Part shown: positions 7,007 to 14,967 of the stretch, piece by piece
How the letters are laid out: each line of letters opens with the position of its first letter
How positions within the stretch are numbered: the stretch's first letter is position 1
Source: Lachnospiraceae bacterium UBA7179
GTDB taxonomy: Bacteria > Bacillota > Clostridia > Lachnospirales > Lachnospiraceae
Reading direction: 5' to 3'
DNA: 40,491 nucleotides
NCBI GenBank assembly: GCA_002491195.1
Contig: DKVL01000072.1
Span: 48,114-88,604 of the forward strand
Position numbers and translations under genes: made by a program
Notes under the pieces: model-generated
The model's database searches: none
What the model saw: only the letters and a program-made list of their open reading frames with translations
What the model was told of the DNA's origin: nothing

Positions 7007-8167
7007 ATGAAAACAGATGGTTTTACCTACATATCCAATCGAATCAAAGAATTTTATCCAGATCAGAACGGGCTTTATTACGGAACACTGATTCCTGGTT
7101 TTCTGGGCGGCAATGATCCGCTGGACGGCGTTGAAATCTGGGAGAGTGATAAGGGCTGCCCGCATTGGCTCTATGTCACCTACGGATTCACGGATCTGTA
7201 TCCCGATGATAATGACGCAGAAGACAATGAGATCAATGATCGTGATGATACCGAAAACAACGATCATACTGCGGACAGTGACAGCAGGAACAATGAAAAT
7301 GCTATAGGCGGCAGTGATGGCGCAGAGGACGAAAATGATACTGACAGCGAAAATAACCAGGTAAGCGGTTATGGATTCGAACTTACTTTCCGCCTGAAAC
7401 GCGGCAGTGAGGACACACCGCCTGTCTGGCCGGTCAATCTGCTGCAGAATCTGGCACGCTATGTGTTTTCCACAGGCAACACTTTCGATTCCGGCCACTA
7501 TCTGAATGCCAATGGTCCGATCGCCCTGGAAACAGACACCCAGCTGACCTGTCTCGGCTTTTTGGCTGATCCGGAGTTAGGCACCATCGACACGGTAAAC
7601 GGTTCTATGGTTTTCCTGGAGGCTATTGGCATCACAGAAGATGAGCTGAACTCCCTGATGTGCTGGAACGGGAAACGATTTTTAAGCGAACTCACCAGGC
7701 AGATTCCTTATGGGATCACAGATCTATCCAGGACAACGCTGATGGATCAGCCGGACTTTCGCCGCGCATGGGAGCAGGGCGTAGCGCGTGACGGCTCCTC
7801 CACTGGCGTATTATACCTGCCTGAAATGGCTGCCCGCCTGGAAAACAACAAGGGCTATCTGCAGTTAGGCGCTGGCCATATCGACCAGATCTTGACTTTA
7901 CTCAAAGCAAGAATCGGAAAAGACAGATCATTTCTCTTGCAATGTAATGAAACCGTCGTCTGTTTCAAGTGCGCGCAGCAGCCAGGTATCGCCACAGAAG
8001 AGATAACCCTCGTAATCTCACTGACGACCGAAAACCTCAATGAGATCTGTCAGCTTGTAAAACCGCATGTAGGACTGCATTCTATGAAAACAATGCCGCT
8101 TACCATAGAAGTTGTCCCCACGCATATCCGTGATCAGGACGGAACTATTGTACAGACAATTGAATGA
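7007..8167 (+). CDS. Suppressor-of-fused (SUFU) domain protein with acidic insert
   Basis: The 386-residue protein matches the bacterial SUFU family. The N-terminal part (GVEIWESDKGCPHWLYVTYGFTDLY) and the following strands (SGYGFELTFRLKRG, VWPVNLLQNLARYVF, FDSGHYLNANGPI) are characteristic. Between them, residues about 66-119 form a low-complexity insert rich in Asp, Asn and Glu that splits the domain between two strands. Bacterial SUFU proteins are known mainly as immunity proteins in polymorphic toxin systems, but many are stand-alone and uncharacterised. No toxin gene is next to it. The start ATG 7007 has GGAG at 6992-6995, somewhat far at 11 bases. The gene stands alone, divergent from GH13 and convergent with the AI-2E gene. 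Confidence 0.85.
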   Translation: MKTDGFTYISNRIKEFYPDQNGLYYGTLIPGFLGGNDPLDGVEIWESDKGCPHWLYVTYGFTDLYPDDNDAEDNEINDRDDTENNDHTADSDSRNNENAIGGSDGAEDENDTDSENNQVSGYGFELTFRLKRGSEDTPPVWPVNLLQNLARYVFSTGNTFDSGHYLNANGPIALETDTQLTCLGFLADPELGTIDTVNGSMVFLEAIGITEDELNSLMCWNGKRFLSELTRQIPYGITDLSRTTLMDQPDFRRAWEQGVARDGSSTGVLYLPEMAARLENNKGYLQLGAGHIDQILTLLKARIGKDRSFLLQCNETVVCFKCAQQPGIATEEITLVISLTTENLNEICQLVKPHVGLHSMKTMPLTIEVVPTHIRDQDGTIVQTIE

Positions 8168-8235
8168 GTTGTGCATTACCGCGAGTTTAGCTGCCCTGTC
8201 CTTTACGATTGCTGCCGCATCTGCCAAAACACGCT

Positions 8236-9438
8236 CTAGTGCTCCCGGCTTTCCTGCTCTTCTCCTGTCCTTTTGTCACTGATCCCCGCGTACTCTGCGG
8301 TACTCATTGGCATACCCTGTCGTTTTAAAGAGTACTCTGCCAGCCTCTTAACAATGTAATAAAGCGTTGCAAACAGCGGCACGCCGACGATCATCCCCAC
8401 AAATCCCATCAGTTTCCCAAAGAGCAGCATCGCCACAGTCACATAGAGTGCCGACAGTCCTGTGGAATTTCCAAGAATACGCGGTCCGATCACGTTTCCG
8501 TCCAGCTGCTGCAGTATGATGATAAAAATCAAAAAGACGATACATTTTGGCGGTGAGACCAACAGAATCAAAAATGCGCTTGGTATGGCTCCGATAAAAG
8601 GTCCGAACATGGGGATAATATTGGTCACACCCACAATAACGCTGACCAGCAGCGCATAGGGCATCTTCAAAACAGACAGGGATACAAAACAGATTATGCC
8701 AACGATCAGGGAATCCAGCAGTTTTCCTGAGATAAATCCACTGAAAATCTGATCCGCCTGATGTACAACCTCCATAACAACACGGTTGAACCGCTTATTG
8801 CGGCTGACCGCATAAAACAGCTTCTTACACTGCCCCAGATAACGTTCCCTGTCCAGCAGAAGATAAACTGTGACAACGACTGACACCACCAGATTCACGA
8901 TCGCAGAACCGATCGACAGCACACTGACTGCCACATTGGACACTGTTTCAAACATATTTTCCTTAATCCATGCCATCAGGAATGTCTCCACCGAAGTGAT
9001 CATCTGCATTACAGTAGCTGCGGCGTCACTATCCTCTTCCAGATAGCTTTCAAGCCTTGCAAGCTGCACTTCCAGCATTCCGGGCAGATCTACCACAAGG
9101 CTCCGGATACTGTCTGCCACCTGCGGCAGAATCAACGCGCAGAACAGCCCCAGTATACCAATGGCAAAAATCAGGGTAAACAGAACAGAAAGCGGCCGCG
9201 CAACGCGGGAAAGCCGCTTTCCCCGGCGAAACTGCCTCTCCAGAAACTTTGCAACCGGACAGAGCACATACGCGATCACAATGCCCACCATCACCGGCTG
9301 AAGTGCCAGCGAAATCATATCAAGATAAGACTTTATTCCCTGATACCGTAAAATGATAAAATAAAATGCGACAACTGCTGCGAGACTGACAAAAATAGTA
9401 AGTCCAATCCGCCAATAGCGTTTTTTACCTGATTTCAT
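8236..9438 (-). CDS. AI-2E family transporter (TqsA/YdiK/YtvI-like permease)
   Basis: This is a 400-residue membrane protein of the AI-2E family (formerly UPF0118). It has two N-terminal helices (residues about 10-60), a further helix pair near 85-115, a soluble amphipathic stretch, and a C-terminal block with the family signatures GVTNIIPMFGPFIGAIPSAF and QQLDGNVIGPRILGNSTGLSALYV. Members have been linked to export of autoinducer-2 or other small molecules and to sodium/proton exchange; the substrate here is unknown. ATG 9438 is chosen because GGAGG lies 8 bases upstream and the extension to 9519 would run through the promoter and its inverted repeat. It ends 68 bases from the SUFU stop. Confidence 0.92.
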   Translation of the reverse strand: MKSGKKRYWRIGLTIFVSLAAVVAFYFIILRYQGIKSYLDMISLALQPVMVGIVIAYVLCPVAKFLERQFRRGKRLSRVARPLSVLFTLIFAIGILGLFCALILPQVADSIRSLVVDLPGMLEVQLARLESYLEEDSDAAATVMQMITSVETFLMAWIKENMFETVSNVAVSVLSIGSAIVNLVVSVVVTVYLLLDRERYLGQCKKLFYAVSRNKRFNRVVMEVVHQADQIFSGFISGKLLDSLIVGIICFVSLSVLKMPYALLVSVIVGVTNIIPMFGPFIGAIPSAFLILLVSPPKCIVFLIFIIILQQLDGNVIGPRILGNSTGLSALYVTVAMLLFGKLMGFVGMIVGVPLFATLYYIVKRLAEYSLKRQGMPMSTAEYAGISDKRTGEEQESREH

Positions 9439-9459
9439 AAAGAAATCCTCCCTGTATAA

Positions 9460-9506
9460 TGTATTCAAGGCATACCGCCAATCTTTGACGATATGCCTTG
9501 AATACA
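9460..9506. promoter_or_regulatory. 15-bp inverted repeat at the AI-2E transcription start
   Basis: TGTATTCAAGGCATA (9460-9474) and TATGCCTTGAATACA (9492-9506) are exact reverse complements with a 17-base centre. The upstream arm overlaps the -10 element and the predicted start point. It is either a large operator or a 5' stem-loop in the AI-2E leader. Confidence 0.6.
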
Positions 9507-9534
9507 CTATAATATACAATTGTCACTTTTACAA
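9506..9534 (-). promoter_or_regulatory. Promoter of the AI-2E transporter gene
   Basis: On the minus strand TTGTAA (9534-9529), a 17-base spacer and TATAGT (9511-9506) form a reasonable sigma-A promoter, with transcription starting inside the inverted repeat that follows. Confidence 0.6.
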
Positions 9535-9587
9535 GAAGCAATTTTGAAAACATCTGTATAACCACTTTGACCGTTACGGTGCATTGA

Positions 9588-9764
9588 TTATTCATTTTTA
9601 ATAGGCGGCTGCTGATAAAGCTTTCGATTAATTTCTTTTTTTAAAATTTCAATCTCAGCTTTCGCAGCATCAACACCGCCACTATTTAACTGCCGTTCAA
9701 TTCGTTCAATTATGGTCAATTGATCGAAAAGATTCGCATTTAATTCTTTTTCGGTTGATGGCAT
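9588..9764 (-). CDS. Small predicted coiled-coil protein, 58 residues
   Basis: A short open frame encodes 58 residues starting MPSTEKELNANL and ending QQPPIKNE. Most of it (about residues 5-50) is a charged amphipathic helix with regular Leu/Ile spacing, including IERIERQLN and AEIEILKKEIN, so a short helical hairpin or coiled-coil is predicted. ATG 9764 is preceded by GGGAG, about 8 bases upstream. It has its own possible promoter and palindrome upstream. I do not recognise the family. Strand and spacing would allow it to follow the ATPase genes at 9896, but a gap of over 130 bases with a promoter argues for separate control. Confidence 0.65.
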   Translation of the reverse strand: MPSTEKELNANLFDQLTIIERIERQLNSGGVDAAKAEIEILKKEINRKLYQQPPIKNE

Positions 9765-9814
9765 AATATTTCATCTCCCTTCATTGAAAGAAAAGCGTTT
9801 CTTGTTATGCCTTT

Positions 9815-9843
9815 AGTATATCACAATTCATCTGTGATATCTA
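9815..9843 (-). promoter_or_regulatory. Possible promoter with embedded palindrome for the 58-residue gene
   Basis: On the minus strand TAGATA (9843-9838), a 17-base spacer and TATACT (9820-9815) make a moderate promoter. ATATCACA (9818-9825) and TGTGATAT (9833-9840) form a perfect palindrome with a 7-base centre that fills the spacer, as a repressor operator would. Confidence 0.4.
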
Positions 9844-9895
9844 TCATTCTGCATATATTTATGATCCACCTTGTTATTAAGAAGTTACTATTATA

Positions 9896-11086
9896 TTAAA
9901 AATCATCGATAACCGGTACATCCTCCTCAAACGTCTCCTCCCCAAGCTCGTTGATGGTGGTATTCCCTGCCTTTCCATACTGATAGAGCTGGTCTAAGAA
10001 CTCAATTGCCGCGCGGATCTTGGTGCGCAGCAGATACCCGCCCGACTGGGTAGATGCCGCCAGCGAAGCGGCTGACAAATTGGGTGTCCACTCATACGCT
10101 TTGCCGTGGAAATCCTGTATCTTACACAATACCTCATTGATTTCTTCCTTCGTCAGCGGTAACAGCTGGGGAGCTTTTGTCAGCAGGTCCAGAACCGATC
10201 TGGCCGGTTCCTGTTCCTCTGGATAGACCTCCTCAAGATTCATATACTCATGTTTCCCTTCGATGACATCCTCCACATAGGAAGCACTGAGCGCAAAGAT
10301 ACTGAATGTGGATTCCGGACACAAGTTCGGCATCAGAAATTTCGCCATATTCCTGTATGCATTCAGACGCGCTTTCTTGCCAAGACGCCCCATCAGCTCT
10401 GTCTCATCCACCAGGATCACCCAGCCATGATACCCCATCTGTGTAAACAGATGGCTCATAAAGGAAATGTAATCGCCACAGTGTTTCGTCTTGGTAAAGT
10501 TTACATTGTACTTCACAGGCTCGTTAAAGATACGGCGGTAAATCTTTTTCAGCGACGCGTTCGCAACAAAGTCCCCCTCCAGATCCGCCTGCAGCAAAAA
10601 CTTTTCATCGGGATCCTCCGTGTTGAGATACGACCGGAACAGATAATACAGCTTATCCGTCTCCAGCTGTTTCGCGGCATACAGACACACCTCATTTGCA
10701 ATGGGACTTTTCGCAGAGATCTTATCCACCTCATACATAAAACCCGGCTGTTCCCGTCTGGGAAGATACGTATTCTGTATCAGTTTCTGATACACCAGAT
10801 AGAGCTTGTCCATCGGCGTCTCCTTGCTCAGCGACAGATAGGATACAACCATCTCGTTAGAATGGGCAAGGCTGAACACTGTATTTAGCAGATGCGTCTT
10901 CCCTTCCCCATACTTGCCGCAGATCACCATGCCGCTCGACTTTCCCTGCTCACATACCTGGTCGAGCCGGTCTGAGATTTCCTTCATGATCTTCGGACGC
11001 GCCTCCGAAAAATACTGTCCCACGGCACGGGAAGGCACACCCGAGCGCAGCGCCTCTATCATATGTCTCGCTTCAATATCATACAT
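9896..11086 (-). CDS. BrxD/DUF2791-like P-loop ATPase (second ATPase of the module)
   Basis: This 396-residue protein opens with IEALRSGVPSRAV, the hallmark of the BREX ATP-binding (BrxD, DUF2791) family. Walker A is GKYGEGKT (57-64) and Walker B is VILVDETE (223-230). The C-terminus ends in a very acidic tail. In BREX type 2, BrxD works with the helicase BrxHI; biochemical roles are poorly known, but ORC/Cdc6-like DNA-associated ATPase activity is likely. The start ATG 11086 overlaps the end of the preceding ATPase gene by 8 bases, with a GGGGGTGG site inside that gene, so translation is coupled. No PglZ, methylase or BrxL is present. I infer it acts with the neighbouring ATPase and the divergent helicase. 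Confidence 0.85.
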   Translation of the reverse strand: MYDIEARHMIEALRSGVPSRAVGQYFSEARPKIMKEISDRLDQVCEQGKSSGMVICGKYGEGKTHLLNTVFSLAHSNEMVVSYLSLSKETPMDKLYLVYQKLIQNTYLPRREQPGFMYEVDKISAKSPIANEVCLYAAKQLETDKLYYLFRSYLNTEDPDEKFLLQADLEGDFVANASLKKIYRRIFNEPVKYNVNFTKTKHCGDYISFMSHLFTQMGYHGWVILVDETELMGRLGKKARLNAYRNMAKFLMPNLCPESTFSIFALSASYVEDVIEGKHEYMNLEEVYPEEQEPARSVLDLLTKAPQLLPLTKEEINEVLCKIQDFHGKAYEWTPNLSAASLAASTQSGGYLLRTKIRAAIEFLDQLYQYGKAGNTTINELGEETFEEDVPVIDDF

Positions 11087-12248
11087 CGGTATCCACCCCC
11101 TGCATCGTCATCCAAATCAGCTGCGGTACTCCCACTGCCCCCATGCGCGCGCGTTCGATCAGCTGCTCTGCCGTCTCCTGGTCCAGCGGGCTGAGCGAAA
11201 CGTCTTTCTGCGCGCCTGCGATGCTCTCAGACATCGCAACGACCACATCCGGCGTATACTCCTGCGCCGCCAGCTGGTCCATATCGATCATGTCGGCGAA
11301 GCGGTTAAACCGCTCTCCCACAATCTCATTCTGGATTCGCATCCACAACGCCTGATACGATTTCACTCCGGCATTTTCATTGTCGAGCAGTTCGCGGTCA
11401 AAAGCGTACACAAACATAATATTTTTCATACTGTCAATATCGTCGATCAGCTGACGGATACTCTCATAGGTATCTTCCCGCTTCACCTTCGTGTAATGCA
11501 CCGGTTCCAGACTGGAACGGCTGGTCAGGATCTCCATGTCGTCAACCGTGACAAACAGCCCTGAATACCCGCCCATGTGTACCAGCTCCGCCAGCGAACG
11601 AAGCATATGTCTTGCATTATATTTTGTGATACGGCTGGGATAAAAATCAAGCGCCCGCAGCTGGGACAATTTGATGGAGCGATCCCCCTCCAGCCACGCA
11701 AGCAGCAGCTCCTTGTTCTGCTCTTCCAACACAGGATATCCCAGAATACTCCCGGTAAGCATACTGCACGCCAAGGCAAAATTATTGTCCATCAGCGGAT
11801 TATCCAAAAAGATTTTACGCAGCAGAGAACGGATTTCCCGCTTAGTGATCGCATCGCTGGAGTCATTCTGGGACAGATAGTCAATAAAGCGCATCCCCTC
11901 CGGAATATCCTGAAAGTGAAATCCCATCTGCTCGATCAGCTGATGACTGACTGCCTCCAGACATCCCATAATATCGCACTGCTGGAGTATCTCCACATAG
12001 ATATCCTTAAAATCATGCAGCCAGATATCCCTTGCCGAAAACTGCGCAGTCTTATAATTTTCTTCCCCGGCAATCGCTGTCATCAGCCGCAGGAAATGCG
12101 TTTTCCCGCTTCCCTGACGCCCTGTTACGAACTTGATCTTGCTGCCGCCATTTCTGATATATTCCTGAAGATATTTTTCCCGCCAGAAATCAGCAAGAAA
12201 CGAGATCCCGCAAGTGAGCTGCCAATTTTCATTCAACGCTTCTGCCAT
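11079..12248 (-). CDS. P-loop ATPase, divergent DUF2791-like (first ATPase of the module)
   Basis: The 389-residue protein is a second P-loop ATPase, clearly related in layout to the next gene but divergent in sequence. Walker A is GRQGSGKT (43-50), and Walker B is LFVTVDDME (231-239) with a DD in place of DE. The region HLLRSLAEL-like (NARHMLRSLAELVHMGGYSG) just before Walker B matches the same part of the BrxD-like partner. The two could form a mixed ring or a paired loader. It starts 20 bases after the upstream coiled-coil gene and overlaps the next ATPase by 8 bases, so all three are one operon. Family assignment to DUF2791 is by resemblance; function is inferred. Confidence 0.78.
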   Translation of the reverse strand: MAEALNENWQLTCGISFLADFWREKYLQEYIRNGGSKIKFVTGRQGSGKTHFLRLMTAIAGEENYKTAQFSARDIWLHDFKDIYVEILQQCDIMGCLEAVSHQLIEQMGFHFQDIPEGMRFIDYLSQNDSSDAITKREIRSLLRKIFLDNPLMDNNFALACSMLTGSILGYPVLEEQNKELLLAWLEGDRSIKLSQLRALDFYPSRITKYNARHMLRSLAELVHMGGYSGLFVTVDDMEILTSRSSLEPVHYTKVKREDTYESIRQLIDDIDSMKNIMFVYAFDRELLDNENAGVKSYQALWMRIQNEIVGERFNRFADMIDMDQLAAQEYTPDVVVAMSESIAGAQKDVSLSPLDQETAEQLIERARMGAVGVPQLIWMTMQGVDTDV

Positions 12249-12268
12249 AGCATATCCCCCTCATCTAC

Positions 12269-13048
12269 CTACTCCTCTGCCTGCTCATAGAAACGGATCG
12301 TCGCAAGAAACTGTTCCTTTCCTGCCATGTCCAGTATGCGGATTCCTTTCCCGCCGACTCTGCTGGGTCCAAACTGGAACTTCCTTCCGTTTTTTGTCTC
12401 CTCCACACCGGAAATATACAGTCTTGCCAGATCAAACGCAAAGCTCTGCTGGTCATAATCCTTCCGGAAACGACTCATCGGAGCCAGTATCTTATACAGA
12501 TTTGTCAGGTAGATATCTGACTGTTTCTGCCGGTTTAACTTCAGGACAGCCAGATCATAGGCATCCGCCAGCTCACTGGCAAATGCCACAGCATTGAAGG
12601 GCGCCCTGTTGAGCTTCTCCTGTCCATTCTTGACAATATCCACAAAACTTTCCGGACGCATACACTGTACTTTCTTGCGGTCCAGATACACATCCTGATT
12701 CTCAGAATCTAATCTTACACGATAAGGAAACATCTCATATACAGGAAACTCCCCACGGACATCCACACCCTTTTCTACACAGGCTGCAAGCATCTGCTCC
12801 GCATACGCCCCGCTCTCAAAATATCCCTTCGCATCAAATGAGTTCGTTGCTGCCTTCATGGAATCAACAGATTCCGCCACCGCTGAAACCGTCTGCGCCA
12901 TAGCCTCCAAATCCTTGGCAAGGCTCTTGACGTCACCGCCCTCCAATTCACGGCTGACTGCCTTAAACAGCTTCTGCAGGGACGCAAGCCCATCCTTCAC
13001 ACTTTTTTGCTGTGGCTGTAGATCTTGATAAAACTCTTCGTAATTCAT
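12269..13048 (-). CDS. Protein of unknown family with N-terminal coiled coil, first gene of the ATPase operon
   Basis: I do not recognise this 259-residue protein. Residues about 1-75 are helical with heptad-like spacing (KDGLASLQKLFKAVSRELE, LEAMAQTVSAVAESVDSMKAA) and should form a coiled coil. The rest (about 75-255) looks like one alpha/beta domain with a conserved-looking end, FQFGPSRVGGKGIRILDM. There are no membrane segments, cysteine clusters or nuclease motifs. AGGAG lies 5 bases before ATG 13048. Being first in the operon with two P-loop ATPases and divergent from a helicase, it may be the adaptor or target-recognition subunit of a complex; this is inference from context only. Confidence 0.75.
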   Translation of the reverse strand: MNYEEFYQDLQPQQKSVKDGLASLQKLFKAVSRELEGGDVKSLAKDLEAMAQTVSAVAESVDSMKAATNSFDAKGYFESGAYAEQMLAACVEKGVDVRGEFPVYEMFPYRVRLDSENQDVYLDRKKVQCMRPESFVDIVKNGQEKLNRAPFNAVAFASELADAYDLAVLKLNRQKQSDIYLTNLYKILAPMSRFRKDYDQQSFAFDLARLYISGVEETKNGRKFQFGPSRVGGKGIRILDMAGKEQFLATIRFYEQAEE

Positions 13049-13224
13049 TTTTTCTCCTATCTGTGCGTTCTGGGCACATGTGTATTTTTCGTTTTACAGG
13101 AAGCTCTTTAAGAACAATTGTTTGAATTATCTACCTTTTTCTCCGGCAGCACTTCCGAAGAAAGAACCTGCACACTATTGAAAAATTTTTCTAAAACAGT
13201 TCCTGCCTTTCACAAACTATAAAA

Positions 13225-13253
13225 AGTATATCTGAAACAGAACATTTTTTCAA
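13225..13253 (-). promoter_or_regulatory. Promoter of the coiled-coil/ATPase operon
   Basis: The minus strand carries TTGAAA (13253-13248), a 17-base spacer and TATACT (13230-13225), each one mismatch from consensus. The transcript would start near 13218 and have a leader of about 170 bases. In the 13049-13409 gap I see only this promoter, the divergent one, and the palindromic repeat. Confidence 0.6.
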
Positions 13254-13260
13254 CATTTTG

Positions 13261-13289
13261 TTTCAAATAACTATGTTTTTTGATATAAT
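13261..13289 (+). promoter_or_regulatory. Promoter of the helicase gene, back to back with the ATPase promoter
   Basis: TATAAT (13284-13289) is preceded by TG one base upstream, an extended -10. The -35 is weak, TTTCAA (13261-13266), at 17 bases. The two divergent -35 elements are separated by only 7 bases, so one bound protein could control both directions. Confidence 0.6.
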
Positions 13290-13331
13290 TGAGCACAGAT
13301 CAGAAATCAGGAACTATTTTCAGAAATCCTG

Positions 13332-13388
13332 GAGCGTGTTTGAAAATCATTCCTGCCATCTGGCAGAAAGCATTTTTCAAACACACTC
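13332..13388. repeat. Dispersed palindromic repeat (REP/MITE-like) in the helicase leader
   Basis: Arms GAGCGTGTTTGAAAA (13332-13346) and TTTTCAAACACACTC (13374-13388) pair at 14 of 15 positions. Inside, CTGCCA and TGGCAG form a second stem. Part of the same sequence recurs at 32835-32864. The element lies between the predicted promoter and the ribosome site of the helicase (AGGAG, 13398-13402). Confidence 0.75.
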
Positions 13389-13409
13389 TGGCAGCACAGG
13401 AGCAGAATC

Positions 13410-14951
13410 ATGCAGCAAAAACTTTATCAATGGCAGGAGGACTGCCTCAAACGCTGGCTTTCCAACAATGGCAGGGGAATGGTACAGGCCGTGACCGGCT
13501 CAGGCAAGACACTGCTGGCACTCACCGCGGCTGATCGCCTGTCCCATAGAACAGACCTGGATCTGCGCGTCAAGATCGTCGTTCCCACAGGGACGCTCCT
13601 GCATCAGTGGAACCGCGCTTTACGAACTTTTCTCCACGAGAAAGGTTTACAAAAACAGATCGGGCTGCGTGGATGCGGATACAAATCCCCCATAGACTGC
13701 AGCTATATGATCTATGTGGTCAACTCTGCGCGCTATGAACTTGCACGCCAGATCTTATCAGAGCTTCGCGAAGGTAAGTCAGTACTGCTCATCGCAGATG
13801 AATGCCATCACTATGCGAGCGGCCAAAATCAATTAATTTTTGAATTTCTGCCGCATATAGAGCCTTACAAAGACCACTTCTTCTCACTGGGACTCTCCGC
13901 CACCCTGCCCTCCGGCCAGACCGGACAGAAGCTTACCGCAGCACTTGGACGTAAAATTTACAGCTATGGAATAGAAGCGGCCACGGCACGGCGCACCGTA
14001 TGCCAATACGATATTTTTCACATCGGTCTCTCTTTTGATCCAGAGGAACGAATGGAATATGAAGAACTCTCTAATCGAATGTCTATTCTATATTTTACAC
14101 TGCGCTCATCTTATCCAATCCTCGACAAACTGGACCAGAGAGAACGCTTTGAACTGCTGCGCAGCCTCACTGGAGATCAGGATCATAGAATTGCCGACAC
14201 TGCCCGTCAATACATGCGCCTTTCCTACGCAAGAAAAAGTTTGGTCTGCATGGCTTCCGAACGGCTTGACTGCGCATATGACCTGGTACAATATCTGGGA
14301 ACACAGGATAAAATACTAATCTTTGGCGAACGTATCCGTCAGGCCGAGGCATTGTACGAACGCATGCGCGATCTGTACCCTGGCAAGGTTGCGCGTTATC
14401 ATTCCAAGCTTGGAGCACAGGCCAATAAGAATGCCCTGGAACGGTTTCGACTGGGAGATATCCGAATACTAATTGCCTGTAAAGCCATCGACGAAGGTGT
14501 CGATGTACCAGATGCCGCAGTTGGCATCATCCTGTCCGGCACCTCAACCCAGCGCCAGCGAATCCAGCGCCTTGGCCGGATCATCCGAAAAAAAGAGGGA
14601 AAAGAAAAAGCGCTTCTGTATTACCTACACATTACGGAGTCAGCCGAAGATTCCTGTTTTCTTCCAAATACCCAATCAACCCGCATCATTGATCTGGAAT
14701 ATCAGCCGGGCGCAAGCATGTTCTATAACGCCTCCTATGTACAAAAAACTGCTAACATACTGGAGCGGATGCAGAACGCCGGTCTTGCAGCAGACAAGAT
14801 CCAGGAGGCACTACACTGTCTAGATCTCGGTTCCGTCCGTTCAGACTGGCTGGCTGAAAAAAGTGTGATCGAACAGCATATTCAGCGTGCAAAATCTACC
14901 AGGGAGAGAAACTACTGGATGTGTATGAAAAAATTATCAGAGGAGGCTTAA
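13410..14951 (+). CDS. SF2 DEAD/DEAH-box helicase (DECH box, XPB/RAD25-like)
   Basis: The 513-residue protein is a superfamily 2 helicase or translocase. Visible motifs are motif I AVTGSGKT (27-34), motif Ia VVPTGTLLHQW (about 57-67), motif II DECH (130-133), motif III SAT (163-165), and in the second RecA domain IACKAIDEGVDVP (about 355-367) and motif VI QRIQRLGR (383-390). The C-terminal 110 residues have no recognised domain. ATG 13410 has AGGAG 7 bases upstream. It is divergent from the two ATPase genes and probably the DNA- or RNA-moving part of the same system, as BrxH helicases are with BrxD. The last codons form half of a terminator stem, and the stop codon lies in its loop. Confidence 0.9.
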   Translation: MQQKLYQWQEDCLKRWLSNNGRGMVQAVTGSGKTLLALTAADRLSHRTDLDLRVKIVVPTGTLLHQWNRALRTFLHEKGLQKQIGLRGCGYKSPIDCSYMIYVVNSARYELARQILSELREGKSVLLIADECHHYASGQNQLIFEFLPHIEPYKDHFFSLGLSATLPSGQTGQKLTAALGRKIYSYGIEAATARRTVCQYDIFHIGLSFDPEERMEYEELSNRMSILYFTLRSSYPILDKLDQRERFELLRSLTGDQDHRIADTARQYMRLSYARKSLVCMASERLDCAYDLVQYLGTQDKILIFGERIRQAEALYERMRDLYPGKVARYHSKLGAQANKNALERFRLGDIRILIACKAIDEGVDVPDAAVGIILSGTSTQRQRIQRLGRIIRKKEGKEKALLYYLHITESAEDSCFLPNTQSTRIIDLEYQPGASMFYNASYVQKTANILERMQNAGLAADKIQEALHCLDLGSVRSDWLAEKSVIEQHIQRAKSTRERNYWMCMKKLSEEA

Positions 14952-14967
14952 TACCCTCCTCTGATAA
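14934..14967 (-). terminator. Terminator of the nag operon, nested in the end of the helicase gene
   Basis: TTATCAGAGGAGG (14934-14946) is exactly complementary to CCTCCTCTGATAA (14955-14967), a 13-bp stem with an 8-base loop. On the minus strand it is followed by six T residues, a textbook intrinsic terminator for the long N-glycan operon. On the plus strand the U-tract is missing, so it is weaker for the helicase transcript. Confidence 0.85.

Noticed and set aside
7222..7365. Tandem repeat or CRISPR-like array in the SUFU gene
   Set aside because: The stretch is low-complexity acidic coding sequence without regular unit length or spacers.
9896..14951. A complete BREX system
   Set aside because: Only BrxD-like ATPases and a helicase are present. 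PglZ, methylase, BrxC, BrxA/B and BrxL are not in the flanking genes.
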